Notes: generated by a model from the letters alone, not told the origin. 64,000 nucleotides of DNA from Sternotherus odoratus (GCA_032164245.1 JAVMKO010000002.1:176582920-176646919), one strand, 5' to 3'; positions 34,295 through 45,865 are shown, numbered from the stretch's first letter. Numbers and translations: made by a program.

Positions 34295-34772
34295 ATAGTG
34301 GAAAACACCATCCTGGCCACCATGGATGTAGAAGCTCTTTACACCAATATTCCACATGAGGATGGACTATAAGCTGTCAGGTACAGTATCCTGGAAGAGA
34401 CCACGGCACACCTGGTGGCTGAGCTTTGTGACTTTGTCCTCACCCACAACTATTACAGATTTGGGGACAACTTAAGTCAGCACTGCTATGGGTACCCACA
34501 TGGCCCCACAGTATACCAACATTTTTATGGCTGACTTATAACAACACTTCTTCAGCTCTCGTGCCCTAGCACCCCTCCTCTACTTGTGCTACATTGATGG
34601 CATCTCATCATATGGACCTATGGGAAGGAAGCCCTTGTAGAATTCCATCTGGATTTCAACAATTTCCACTCCACCATGCATCTGAAGAAGGGGTCGGGGG
34701 TTACCCAGGATCTTATGCTCAAATAAATCTGTATTAGTCTGTAAGGTGCCAACGGACTCCTCGTTTTTGTGG
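34295..34772 (+). mobile_element. Penelope-like element: RT fragment joined to terminal repeat
   Basis: Plus-strand translation gives LATMDVEALYTNIPHEDG (RT motif A), AELCDFVLTHNYYRFGDN, then in another frame TAMGTHMAPQYTNIFMADL (motif B) and CYIDGIS where Penelope RTs have YIDD (motif C; second Asp changed to Gly), then EFHLDFNNFHSTMHL. At about 34675 it passes directly into CATCTGAAGAAGG ... TTATGCTCAAATAAATCTG ... AAGGTGCCAACGGACTCC, the terminal repeat shared with three other copies. The rest of RT and the GIY-YIG endonuclease are absent. In-frame stops and frameshifts show it is dead. Confidence 0.85.
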
Positions 34773-36328
34773 AATAGTCAGTGGGGCCTACCGATTTATT
34801 CTCAAGAACATTTATTTTCTCAAGTTCCTCACCTCCAAGGCACCAAATAATGCCAACCCCACCCTTGTACTCTCTCTTTCTTTGCTTAGATAGAGCATAT
34901 TACTTCTGTAACACATGATTTTCTTTTTCATCACTGGCCTGGAGGCTTGAGTCCTAAATTCACTTCCCAACACAAGTCTCACACAAAGAAAGCATTTGTT
35001 TATGGAACGTGATTAGCTTCGTGATAACCACAGATCATAACCGCTAAAAGGAACACTTCTGAAAGCCAAAAAGAGCTGAAACTAATATATATTAGCAACA
35101 GTAGGTTTCAATGAGCTGATCAGGGAGAAGCTTAGGAGCTAATTTTCCTTTCAACAAAATATGAATGCAGCAAACATTTTCAAATGTAAATATGCTGAAA
35201 CAGATACAATGCCACAAAGGACAGTCATTTCCTTATTTTATTGCTATCATATTATGACTTTATTTTGCAAGGGGATTTAAGAGAGTTGAAAGGGCCCTCA
35301 AGACAAGCTAGGGCTCCCTCCCCCTTCTTTCTTTTTCACATATTGAGCTCTTTTAAACAAAGCAATGCGAGATATAGGAAGTGCTTATCTCTCACCGTAG
35401 TCACTTTGGATGAAACCAAAATTTAAATAGCATATAAAAGCTACTTGAGAAGAGAAAAATGACTGAGGAGAGTTGTTTGTATAAGAGTTGTTTGGTTTAC
35501 CATATCAAAAAAGAAATTATATCTGTGATTACTTTGCACCCTGGGCTTAAAGCTAAGCAGGAGAGATCCTCACTAGTAAACACCATCTAGCTCAGTCTTA
35601 AGAAGCTTAAGAAATGCCATCATCAAAATGTTTTGATGTAGATTTTTGCAATAACTAACAAAATGCACACACGTTAAATGCATATTTTAAGTACTCTATT
35701 GGAAAACTGTATTTTAAACAGTTGAAACTAAATCACTCTGCTCAGAGGATTTATTACCCAAATCCTTCAAGATACACTTTTCGAACTAGCCATGTGGATA
35801 TTATTGTGAAGAATGGAGAGAAAGACTCTTCTTGTGATTTCCTAAATGCTGCATGTTACGTGATAGAAATGGATTTTGAAAAAAAACTCAGTGCCTCAGT
35901 TTTCTACCAATAAACTGTTAGTTTTAAAATGACAGTAGTGGATTTATCTCTATAGCTGTGATTATTGCTAACGGTTGAACAGACCTTCATTTCCTTATCA
36001 GATATTCAGAGACTGGTGCAATATTTTATTCATGGATAGCCATCAAAGATTATGGGAGGAATTCAGTCATTCAAAAGTACTTTATCAAGCTGGAAATGAG
36101 GATTTCACTTACACTCTGCAGTATTAAAAGGAGGTGAGGTTCAGGGCTCCCTTAATCCCATGCTTTTCAGTGGGAGTTAAGAATGCTCTTTTGGGGGCTG
36201 GGAAGAGAAGACAGAAATCAAAGATGGTATAGGGAAATGTAGCGGAAGATGGCAGATTGGGCCTAGAGAAGAGAAGAGCCTGCTATCAAAGAACTGGATC
36301 ACCAACAAAGAGAGTCACAACCCTTTGA
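34773..36328. other. Non-coding stretch, no gene seen
   Basis: A+T-rich, unrecognised. Short frames at 35241-35426 and 35722-35913 have no domain features. Confidence 0.5.
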
Positions 36329-36492
36329 TCAAGAATCAGAGAGGTAGCCGTGTTAGTCTGGAATAGCAGAGGTAACAAAGAGTCCTGTGGCACCTTAAAG
36401 ACTAAAGTTTTCAAGCATAAGCTTTCGTGGACTAATACCCACTTCGTCGGATGCATCTTTAGTCTTTAAGGTGCCACAGGACTCTTTGTTAC
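36329..36492 (-). mobile_element. Penelope-like terminal hairpin with 13-bp target duplication
   Basis: The unit is flanked by CACAACCCTTTGA at 36316-36328 and 36493-36505. The left arm is a Penelope terminal repeat on the minus strand; the right arm repeats its distal end in plus orientation, so GGTAACAAAGAGTCCTGTGG at 36371 pairs with the reverse complement ending at 36493. On the minus strand the terminal repeat contains CCGACGAAGTGGG ... CCACGAAAGC, a decayed form of the hammerhead core (CUGAUGA, stem II, GAAA). Confidence 0.8.
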
Positions 36493-36505
36493 CACAACCC
36501 TTTGA

Positions 36506-37224
36506 GAATCTTGTCAGAATAAACATCATTCCAGATAATTAAAAAACCCAAACAGCTGAAATATAAACACTTATTCAATAAATACACTAAATCTTATAAC
36601 CAAATTCTATACCTTTAATTGCTGCGTCCTCATACATAAACCAAGATAGAGCAGCCATAGCTTTACAACTGATCTTAAACACTGCATCAGATGTTATCCA
36701 CTACAGTACAGTATGTTCTTTTTATAGAACTAGGTATTCATGTGTCCCAGAACTACTCAATCAATTTACACTAGAAAAATAACCAACTGTGTCCTCTAAA
36801 GACAGAGGCCAGAACACTTACAACATTTTGGAAAATGGCTCAAAGGTACTTTAAGCTAATTTCAGTGGAACTCCCTCTTCAGAGGAAAAGAACAAGTAAA
36901 GAAAGGTCACATTTTGTTATGAATAAATTGCAGAAGTATGGAAAAGGGACACTTGAAAGTTGGCTGGGTTTTCAGTTCCTCTTTAAAAATCCACAAAATG
37001 TAATGTGGAAAAAAGTCTAAAATAAAACATATATTTTTAATGCTACTGCAACAGCTAGTCTTTTTATCACATTGGTTTGGCTTGCTATCTAACCACTATG
37101 TTGATGTTAATACTGTACACCTTGAAACTACAATAGAATCAGAGTAAAGGGATTGAAAAATAAATATGGTAATTACTCGAATAATTTAATAGCCACCCAG
37201 ATTATTAGTTTGGCCTTATCAAAT
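36506..37224. other. Non-coding stretch, no gene seen
   Basis: A+T-rich and unrecognised. The 61-codon frame at 36835-37020 has no recognisable domain. Confidence 0.5.
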
Positions 37225-37435
37225 ACTTAACACTTAGCATAGCGCTTTTCTTGACTAGATCTCAGAATGTTTTACAAATATAAAAAAGCATTTTACTCCC
37301 ATTTTAGAAGGAACTGAGTCAAGAAAGAAGTAACTGACTTGACTATGGTCATATAGCACATCAGAGGCAGTAAGTCCCACATCTCCTGGCTCCCAAGCCA
37401 TGCTTGCTATCCATTAGATCTCAACTGACTCCTTT
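37225..37435 (+). repeat. MIR/CORE-SINE fragment
   Basis: Ordered MIR words: AGCGCTTTTCTTGACTAGAT, CAGAATGTTTTACAAA, CTCCCATTTTAGAAGGAACT, TGGTCATATAGCACATCAGA and CTCCTGGCTCCCAAGCCATG. The order and spacing fit the sauropsid MIR-like SINE. Confidence 0.75.
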
Positions 37436-37486
37436 GTCAATATTCATTGGCAGAAATACCTAGTCATCTTCCTTGAAATGAAGGGC

Positions 37487-37740
37487 TTGCCCACACGGAA
37501 AGTTAGTGAGGCAAACCAGGGTCTGAACAACGTAATAACTGGCCGTGTGGACCCTGCTGCCTACTAAAAAAAAGTTTTGTGCCTTTTGATGTACTCCCAT
37601 CTGAAACAGCAGTAGGTCAAAATAGACTATGGAACATTTAGTGTACGGTAACAGGATCCAAGTGGCCAGGAAGCTAGTGTGCTATAAATTCACGCACTGG
37701 CTGGTTGTGAACTATCTCCACGAAGACCAACCCTTAGGTT
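37487..37740. repeat. MITE-like palindromic element
   Basis: Starts GGGCTTGCCCACACGGAAAG and has a central inverted pair: CGTGTGGACCCTGCTGCC with CTAAAAAAAAGTTTTGTGCC on the left, and AACATTTAGTGTACGGTAAC with AGGATCC on the right. It resembles turtle palindromic elements starting GGGCTTGTCTACAC. No transposase. Confidence 0.5.
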
Positions 37741-37930
37741 CTGACAGCATAGCTTTACTAATATAGGTTTACTGACAAATCCTCCTATTGTACATGCATC
37801 TTCAACGTGCAAAAAAGTATGCCGGAACAGGTTATACCATTCCCCGAATGAAATAAGCTATATTGGCAGAAGCACTTTTTGGCTGGTATAACGGTATGTA
37901 CACTAAGATTTTTGCAGGTATACAAATATA
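37741..37930. repeat. Second MITE-like element (GGTATAAC words)
   Basis: Inverted words AGGTTATACC and GGTATAACGG flank GCTATATTGGCAGAAGCACT and GTACACTAAG. This is the style of turtle elements built from ATGCCGGTATAAC repeats. It abuts the preceding element. Confidence 0.4.
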
Positions 37931-39225
37931 AAAAACAAAAACATCAGACCCCAAATGAACATTATTACTGGCAAATGTTTCTAGTGTTGTCTTGCCCTTT
38001 ATCTTGAAATTTTCATGTGCCTGCCCTTTCTGAAATGTACACTGATTTATGCCAAACTGAACTTCCTAAAGTGACAGTTTTCCCAAGGTGATATTGTGCC
38101 AGCAAACCCTGTATGTATGTGCATGTGAAAATATATACTTGATGCACACAATATCTTAGCTGTAGGTGCAAATGCCAGTCTGCACAAACATATCAGTTCA
38201 ATGAGCATGCACACACCTTTTTCAGGTAACCTTTAGGTGTCAACTTTTCAAAATATGACCCTTAATTTCCTTAAAGTGATACTGCAGGATTCAACAACAC
38301 TTCTGTCACTTATTTCCAAAGTTTGTGTGAAGTCAAGTGCAATTAGTCAATACTCAGTAGTTTTCATTGTTAGGGAATAGATTAGGAGAACACTGAGTCC
38401 ATCCCCCTCCCCCCCCACCTTTTAAAAAAACAATTCAGACTATGCAATTTAGACAGTAATTGCCTCATTACATTTCAAAGGTAATTGACCTGCGTGATCC
38501 TACACCATCTGAATATTTACTCTTACAAGCATGGAAAGTAATCTCTGCAAGATTTGTGAACGTCATTAACATAGCAATGAAATATAAGCAAATATAAAAT
38601 CCCAAATCTCTAATAATGCAGAGGGGGGGGACACTAAATGAACTTTGTGTTCAAAAGCTATTTAAGTTCAGAATATTGAAGACTATTTCGAAGGCCCATT
38701 ATATTTTAAAAATAACTGTGCTTAAATGCCCACTGTTCACTTCCAATATAGTGCTTAGAATTTTTTTTAAAAATATATGTATATTTCTTCTCATTCCACA
38801 CCCCTTTTTTTCCCAGCTCTACTTCAAAACTTTTGTATATGTAATACTTATTTTGATACTGGAGCTGAGAATGTCTATATCAGTTTATTATTACTACTAT
38901 TATGAATCCAATATTTCTCCCTTTGGGTTTTAGGCAGAACTGGAATGGGACTTTAGCTAAATTCTTTCATAGGGAGCACAGTTTTGCAAACAGAACCACC
39001 TCTGAGTTATCCTAGTTCCACCCTTAGGATTTCCAGAAAAGCAAGAGATAGTTCTTAATCATATCTGTTCCCTTAAGAAACCCAATGACTTATTTTTAAT
39101 GCAGAGAATGATTTTTTTATCTCTACCATCCTTTTCTGCAGCTGGAGAAGTGGAACCCGGAAGCTTGTACTGGGGTCTAACTCCACAAATCTCATTCATC
39201 AACTGCACTGGCCCTAATTATATTT
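37931..39225. other. Non-coding stretch, no gene seen
   Basis: Unrecognised A+T-rich sequence with a C-rich run at about 38403-38416 and a G8 run near 38623. The 105-codon frame at 38616-38933 begins in the G run and is Leu/Ile/Phe-rich from A+T bias; not called. Confidence 0.5.
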
Positions 39226-39912
39226 TTTACACACTTGCTCCCCTCTTTATCATCAAACAAATCAGTTTCTAGTGGAGTCCTGCAGGGATTGGTCCTTGGC
39301 TCTACACTATTTAACATTTTTATCATGACCTGGAAGAAAACAAAGACATCACAGATAAAATTTGCAGATGAGACAGAAATATTGGGAGTGGTAAATAATT
39401 CAAAGGACAGGTCACTAATACAGAATGATTTGGATCGCTTGGTAAACTGGATGCAAGCAAACAATGTGTTTTAATGTAGCTAAATGTAAATGTCTATATC
39501 TAGGAACAAAGAACGTAGGCGATATTTAGAGGATGGATGGACTCTATCCTGACAAGCAGTAGCTGAAAAAGATTTGGGGATGATAGCAAATAATCAGCTG
39601 AACATGAGGTCCTAGTGAGAGGCTATGCCGAACTTTGTTCTAGTAGAGAAGGGTATAGCATGATTCAATGGCTGGAAAAATGAAGCTAGAAACATTCATA
39701 CTGGAAATCAGGCATAATTTTTTTTACCGGTGACAGTAATTAACCATTGGAGCAATTTACCAACGGTTGTGGTGGATTCTCCATCACTGGCAATTTTTAA
39801 ATCAAGATTTTATTTTGGGGAAGTTCTATGGCCTGTGTTGTACAGGATGTCAGAGTGGATTATCACTGATCACAGTGGGCCCTTCTGGCCTCAGAATCTC
39901 AGAATCTTTTGA
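39226..39912 (+). mobile_element. CR1 LINE, decayed RT fragment and 3' end
   Basis: Plus-strand frames give SVSSGVLQGLVLGSTLFNIF, then KFADETEILGVVNNSKDRSL and QNDLDRLVNWMQANN (RT motifs B and C; the usual FADD is FADE). After a frameshift comes NVAKCKCLYLGTKN, a deletion, then INHWSNLPTVVVDSPSLAIF of the C-terminus. The 3' end has GTGGGCCCTTCTGGCC and AGAATCTCAGAATCTTT. It is 5' truncated and partly deleted. Confidence 0.8.
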
Positions 39913-41755
39913 TAACCTCTTACCTCTGCTCTCCATACAACGATTCTCACTTGGAACAAACCATCATCACATGATCCTAGACCACTGTGAGCAATGTAGA
40001 TGTGGTCCCCAAGAGAAAAATAGAATGCCTTCAGTTTTATAGAAATGTGTACTATATTATTCTTCAGCAGCTATGTAAAGCTGGTGAAATTTAGAGGAGG
40101 AAAAGCTAACCACCCTGTTAAAAAAAAAAGGCAACCAATTCTGAAGTCATAAATATGATATTTCCAACTACACATCCAGGACAGGAAATGTACAATTAGA
40201 CTGCTCTTCTCTTAGTACTTAGTACCACCCCTACCAAGAGCCGTTAGGGACTATTAATAGTTATAATTAAATGGTTTTGGTTCATCAAAGTCCCTTACAA
40301 TAATTCTACTAACTATTTAATTACTAAAACTCTTCTTGCCATTATGCTAACAGTTGAGACTAATACCAAAAGCACGAGATAATTAAACAGAGATATTTCA
40401 ACCAAATGGAAATTAATGTATTTATTACACACTTGGTTGCCTGACTGACTAAAATTAGGCAACTAATCTGAATATGACTGATGAGAAACAACAGCAATGA
40501 AAGAACAAATAAAAACAATGTGAAGATAAATGCAATGATTTTTCTCTTTTTAGCCTGAAGTGCCATTTCTATTTCTAATTATAAAAGCGACCTAATCTGT
40601 ATTTGGTTTATCATTACAGGTCAAACGCATAGCACACTTTTAATTGGTCAGCACAAACTATAAAAAATTGTATTTATCTCTAGGCTTTGATCTTAATTTC
40701 TCTTGTGCTTCCTGTTAGAATTGTTTGTCATAATTGTACAAAATCCATGAACCACAATGGATATGTTGAGATTATATTGAGTCCTTTACTTCAGAGTAAT
40801 CATCCTATATACTCTATTTTACATAGTTGTATTATTTAATGGATTTTTTCTGCATGTATTACTGAAGCACTTGCCAGTACAATTGAACATAAAGAAGTGT
40901 CAATGGCATCTGCTTTTGAGGGTTACAGTTTGCATACAATAGTGCTCCCTAAACTAAAATCTGGCACATACCATCTGGTAATGCCTTAGAGAAAATTCAT
41001 TTTACAAAATGTAAAGGGAAAATCAGTTTGGCTATTTTTAAGCTATAGGAATGCAAAAGAAAAATAGGAGTTGGTGGTTTCTGGAGCATTTCTATAACTC
41101 ATGAATGTGGGTTTTAGTTAGGCTTGCATTTGTGTAATTCTGTGGATTTGTATCTTTGGGTTCTGGGGCATTCAAGAGCAAACAAATAATGAATGAGCTG
41201 TTAGTTACTTTTTCCTAAGTGTATCACCTATGTGTAGACTGTCACGCCAGACAAGCATATGGAAGAAGCCATCACTATTTGTTGCCGTATTAGAATAGGA
41301 GCTCTATACTTTTTATATATTACATAAATGGACACAAATCTGACATCAGGAATCATAACGTTCATAAACCAGTAGAAGAACACTTCAATCTCCCTGGACA
41401 TTCTATTAAAGACTTGAGGGTGTCAATTTTAAAACAAAAAAATTTCCAAAACAGAATCCAACGAGAAGCTGATGAACTGGAATTAATTTGCTAATTGGAC
41501 ACTGTCAACCAAGGGTTAAACAGAGATGTTGAGTGGCTATGTCATTATACTAATTGAATGAAGTTTCCTAGTTAAGTCTCTTTTACAGATTCTTATCACT
41601 GTTAGATAGATCCACTAAATTTTCACTACAAAAGGTTTTTTGTCTCCTACTGATAATGGCCCATCCAAATTAAATAGCCTCTTAGAATTGGTATGGTAAT
41701 TTACAATTTTTTTTTCTTTCTGTGTATAAAAGCATCTTACTTCTGTTTGTTCCAT
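39913..41755. other. Non-coding stretch, no gene seen
   Basis: A+T-rich sequence without recognised elements. The minus-strand frame at 40360-40566 is hydrophobic from A+T bias and has no recognisable family. Confidence 0.5.
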
Positions 41756-41761
41756 TCTGTG

Positions 41762-41880
41762 CATCGGATGAAGTGGACTATAGCCCACAAAACCTTATCC
41801 TGAAATAAACTGGTTAGTCTCTAAGGTGCTACAAGTATTCCTCGCTTTCTTTGTGGATCCAGACTAATACGGCTGCTATT
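41762..41880 (+). mobile_element. Penelope-like terminal repeat
   Basis: Contains ATCGGATGAAGTGGACTA, AGCCCACAAAACC, then GGTTAGTCTCTAAGGTGCTA and AGACTAATACGGCTGC, parallel to the other Penelope termini. The hammerhead-like core is decayed: CGGATGA in place of CTGATGA, and CAAAAC in place of CGAAAC. The stem II pairing GTGGACTATAGCCCAC is largely kept. Confidence 0.75.
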
Positions 41881-41892
41881 CTTGTACATATA

Positions 41893-42080
41893 ATAAGAAC
41901 GGCCATACTGGATCAGAGTAAAGGTCCCTCCAGCCCAGTATCCTGTCTGCCAACAGTGGCCAATGCCAGGTGCCCCAGTGAGAGCGAACCTAACAGCCTT
42001 TCCTGCCACCCATTTCCACAATGGAGGCTAGGAACACCATTCCTTACAGATCCTGGCTAATAGTCACTAATGGACTCAAC
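41893..42080 (-). mobile_element. CR1-type LINE, 3' end fragment
   Basis: Plus strand starts AATAAGAACGGCCATACTGG and continues with CCAGCCCAGTATCCTGTCTG, AGTGGCCAATGCCAGGTGCC and CCTGGCTAATAGTCACTAAT, the same family as 5493-5754. It lies 12 bp from the Penelope terminus. Confidence 0.8.
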
Positions 42081-43627
42081 CTCTGCACATTGTGAATGTG
42101 AACTCAGCCGCTCTGCACTAATGCATGAAAACTGGGAAGTGAAACTGAAGCAAATGAGAAAGTAAATATGCTTGAACAAACAAGCTTGTTTCCCTGTCCA
42201 AATTGAGGGAAGTGTGAAGAGCAAACAAAAAAGCATAAAGGGTAAAAAGTAAATGCGATTTTTACAATTCTGTTTAATCATCTGTTTTAAAACATGATTT
42301 TTACACTGCTGATATCCTACCAAACAGTGGTCTCAACAATCTATAAGTAAATATTTTTATTGCATCATTTAAACTAACTTTACAAGATAAATGGGGGAAA
42401 TGTTTTTAAAATAGGTTAAAATAAGTTTAAGGACTTTGTTTAAATAAATATAAGCCAGGAAGTGCAGTTAAGATTGACATTCTCCTCATCCTACTCTGTT
42501 GTGGCCAGTTAATGAAGCTTATATGATCCTCTGAGGAGTAGGTAATTTTATATATGCTGGCAGCAATGACACATTAAGGAAAGGGGTTTTAGTGTTTCTG
42601 GCTTCTCTCAGTTTAAGCCAGATCTTTAAATACTATTTTAACGTAAGTTTATATGTGTGTGACTTACTTCCCTTGTGTATGCATACTTCTGTACTGTTTG
42701 TTTCTAAGCTCTGGTGTTGTTAGGTTTTATTGGCAGGTTTTTCCTCAGTAAGAATGCGTTCTTCCTTTACTTTGTACCATAAATGAGCTGTTTGGTGGGA
42801 TTTCCTTCTTGTTAAAGATTCTGCGATTTGAGGGCAGGAAGTCAACAATTTATTTTGTTCACAAAGAGTTTTGATACTTCATACCAGAAATTAAGCTTTG
42901 CTTGCTTTACATTTGTTGTTGTTGTTTCCAATGTTATACCTGACTCAAGAGAAATATCTTTTTGCAGCTACTGGTAATGAAAATAGCTCTATTTTTGTCC
43001 ACTTACAGTAACTTAATACAAAGCAACCAAATGTACCACCACTTAACTAAGCTGATATTACAATAGGCATCTAGATAATGCCAATTACAATGAATCCTGT
43101 AATACTATTTTCTCATATGCATATTATTTATCATTAGATTTATTCATTAATATGCATATTAGAAAGAGGCAGTAAAGGATTCATTTAAATTTTAGGAATA
43201 TTTCACAGTGAACTTTTCAAGGTAAAAACAGACTTCGAAATTTCTCCAAAATACACAAAATTCTAAGTAAGGCTGCAAAATGAGGTACTTTACGGATGCC
43301 ACACTTGTATCACCCAAAGCCCTTGTTTATATTGAAGCTTTACTTCAAGGTAACATGCTTTAGTTAACAGAATGTTAAACACATTTTTGCCCTTCATTTG
43401 GACAAAAACAATCATGTTTAAAAACACGTTAGCTGGTTGTGATTAACCCTAAGAGTAAAATCACAGTTAACATAGTGCTAGTTGAAACATGTTAGCTTAT
43501 TTTCTCCTCTTCCCATACCCCAACCCCCTGCCACATCCCCGAACCCCCTCCTGCACTCCAACCCCCTCAGCCCCGGTCCAGAGTTTAAACAGTACGGAAC
43601 GGGCAAAAGTGCAGTCACTGGTAAAGC
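42081..43627. other. Non-coding stretch with a homeodomain/POU-like cluster
   Basis: No gene recognised. At 43021-43200 an A+T-rich block has CAATTACA, two copies of the palindrome ATATGCATAT (43115-43124 and 43150-43159) and several ATTA words, similar in texture to developmental enhancers. At about 43500-43580 there is a C-rich stretch of CCCCAACCCC words like the interior of the nearby hAT element. Confidence 0.4.
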
Positions 43628-43870
43628 TCTTAGGGTGTCTGGACTGTACCTGGGAGCAAGCCCCCCCAGCCCAGGTAGACAAAGTCATGCTAGCGGGACT
43701 TGTGCCAGCACACTAAAATAGCCCCCTGGGTCCAAGCACGGGTGAATAACTCAAACCATCACGGGTGCTGCAATGTACGTACAGCTATTTTTTTGCAGGC
43801 TACATGGGCCCAGCTCACAGAAGTCTGTCTACCCAGGCTGGGCTGCTCAATCCCAGATGCAGTATTGACA
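43628..43870. repeat. MITE-like palindromic element
   Basis: Left arm GTACCTGGGAGCAAGC, GCCCAGGTAGACAAAGTCAT, GCTAGCGGGACTTGTGCCAG; right arm CTCACAGAAGTCTGTCTACC, CAGGCTGGGC, TCCCAGATGCAGTATTGACA. The arms are imperfect inverted repeats. The layout matches a palindromic element common in turtles. The frames inside are by-products. Confidence 0.65.
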
Positions 43871-44072
43871 GGCCCCAAAGGTGGTACAGGGTTAAATGGT
43901 TGGAAAAATCAATACAACCTAGTAAGGACACTGACTGGAAACACTAAAGGGAAATGCTGAAGAAACAACTGCTGTATGACAACAGCACATAGGAAGTTTA
44001 AAAAATAGATAGAAATACACCCACCCCATTCCATCCTTAGTCAACTACAGCGTGCCTAGGCAGTCCAGGGAT

Positions 44073-44535
44073 TAGGGTTGCCAGAAGTCCAGTTTTCGAC
44101 CAAGTGACCCTGGCATCTCCGTTCAGCACCACTGACCAGGCCGTTAAAAGTCCGGTTGGCGGCACAGTGAAGATAAGGCAGGTTCCCTGACTGCCCTGGC
44201 TCTGTACAGCTCCCAGAAGTGGCCAGCATATCTCTGCAGGGGCAATCAGAGAAGCTATGCATGCTTCCCTCACCCCCAGCGCTGGCTCTACAGCTCCCAT
44301 TGGCCAGGAACTGCATCCCTCTCCTGCACCCTGAACCCCTCATTTCTGGCCTAACCCTGGAGCCCACACCCACAGCTGGAGCCCTCATCCCTTCCCACAC
44401 TCCAACCCCCTGTCCCAGCCCAGTGAAAATGAGTGAAGGGGAGGGAGGGAAGGAGGGAGAGAGGGGGGGCGGGCAGGACCTCAGGGAAGGGACAAGGGTG
44501 TTTTGTTTTGTGTAGTTAGAAGGTTGGCAGTCCTA
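44073..44535. mobile_element. hAT-like non-autonomous element, 8-bp target duplication
   Basis: The 463-bp element starts TAGGGTTGCCAG and ends CTGCC...CTA (reverse complement TAGGACTGCCAACC). It is flanked by the perfect octamer CCAGGGAT at 44065-44072 and 44536-44543, the duplication length of hAT transposons. The interior has C-rich CCCTCATCCCTTCCC words and a GGGAGGGAGGG tract near 44440-44470. Several long frames on both strands (44037-44515) come from this G+C-rich content, not from genes. Confidence 0.9.
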
Positions 44536-44543
44536 CCAGGGAT

Positions 44544-45756
44544 CCAAGAGCAATGGATGGATTCTTCCTGCCATAAGTGCTATAGTAACTAAACAACAAA
44601 CACTTGAAGTAGCATCGTCATATAGAATGTAGGCCTTGAACCTGAAATGAGCTGAACACAGGCAGGTTCCTGTGCTTGTCTGGAATCCCAATGCACTGAC
44701 CAGAGGGGTCTGGCTGAGGGGAAGCTCATTTTAGGATTAAAGTCTGTTTTTTCTAAAGTCTTTTAAAAATGGAGGCATCAGGTCTGTGCACAAATGTGCA
44801 AAACCTGTGCTTTTGCACAGTTACAATGACTGCATGTGCAAAATATATGCTGCTGGTTTAACTGAATAAGATAGTAGTTAAATTATGAAATACAATTGCA
44901 GTTAGCATACAAACTGCTCTGGTAGTGTCAGCTCAGCGAAAATTATAACAATTGTATTGTAAACTATTTAAAAATAAAGTTTATAATGCAACCAAGTCAC
45001 GGATCCCTCAATATAAAAATGCACATGGGCATAATTATAATTTTAAAATGTAACCTTGAACACATCCACTTCCACTCCGGTTATCTCTACAATGTTTGTC
45101 CATTTTATCTACTCAATATTTTTGCTATTCTCAGCAACCAAGGTTTAACATAGTGGAAGAAAATGCAGCTGCGTTCACTCTGCTTCATAAATCATCATCA
45201 CCAGCCAGAAATAAGGACAAAAATAATCTAATTCTGACTTTTCAGTGTTTGTTTTTATATAAAAACTGCATTGTTAGAAGTAAAATCCAAGTGAAAACCA
45301 AAAATGGCAACCAAAAAAAAAGTTAAGGTAGAAATTAAATGTTCTCTTACATCAAGGCACAATATCCAGGCATTACATTCAGTATGCCTTAATTCTGGTG
45401 GACATATGGTATATGTTTACCTTAATTTCAAATGTTCTCACCTTTATGCGTTTTAATTAGATCTTTAATGTTAAACTACAACTATTGTAAGGTAATTTCT
45501 TTTCATTTATTTAAAGGGACCAATAATACTTTTATGAAGTTTCAGTTTTATCATTTACATTCTCCTTGTTAGTAAGAGCCTTAACATAGTTTGAAAACAG
45601 CTTTATTTTGCCACTGATTTTCTTCTTTTCTAACTGGAAACATCATTTTCTTTGGTATTTGGAAAGGGGATGGAATTCTCATAAATTATTTCTGAATGCT
45701 CAAAATTGTGCTATGCACTTTAGAGAAACATCTCTTCCCCAAAACGCTAAACTCGA
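44544..45756. other. Non-coding stretch, no gene seen
   Basis: A+T-rich, unrecognised. A short run of GTGCAAAA/TTTTGCAC words lies at 44790-44845. Confidence 0.5.
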
Positions 45757-45865
45757 AAATCTGATCCTGCAAAGACTGACACTCCTAAATAGTTCCATTC
45801 AAGTCTTTGGGAATACTCATGGGCATAATGTTACTCAACAGCATGAACCTTTGCAGGACTAAGAC
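45757..45865. repeat. Short palindromic element, TGCAAAG/CTTTGCA ends
   Basis: Left arm ATCTGATCCTGCAAAGACTG and right arm AACCTTTGCAGGACTAAGAC with an inner CCATTCAAGTC...GGGAATACTCATGG; an imperfect inverted repeat of a type known from turtles, crocodiles and birds. Confidence 0.5.

Noticed and set aside
44037..44515. Frames of 87-114 codons on both strands
   Set aside because: All lie inside the hAT-like element 44073-44535 with its exact target duplication.
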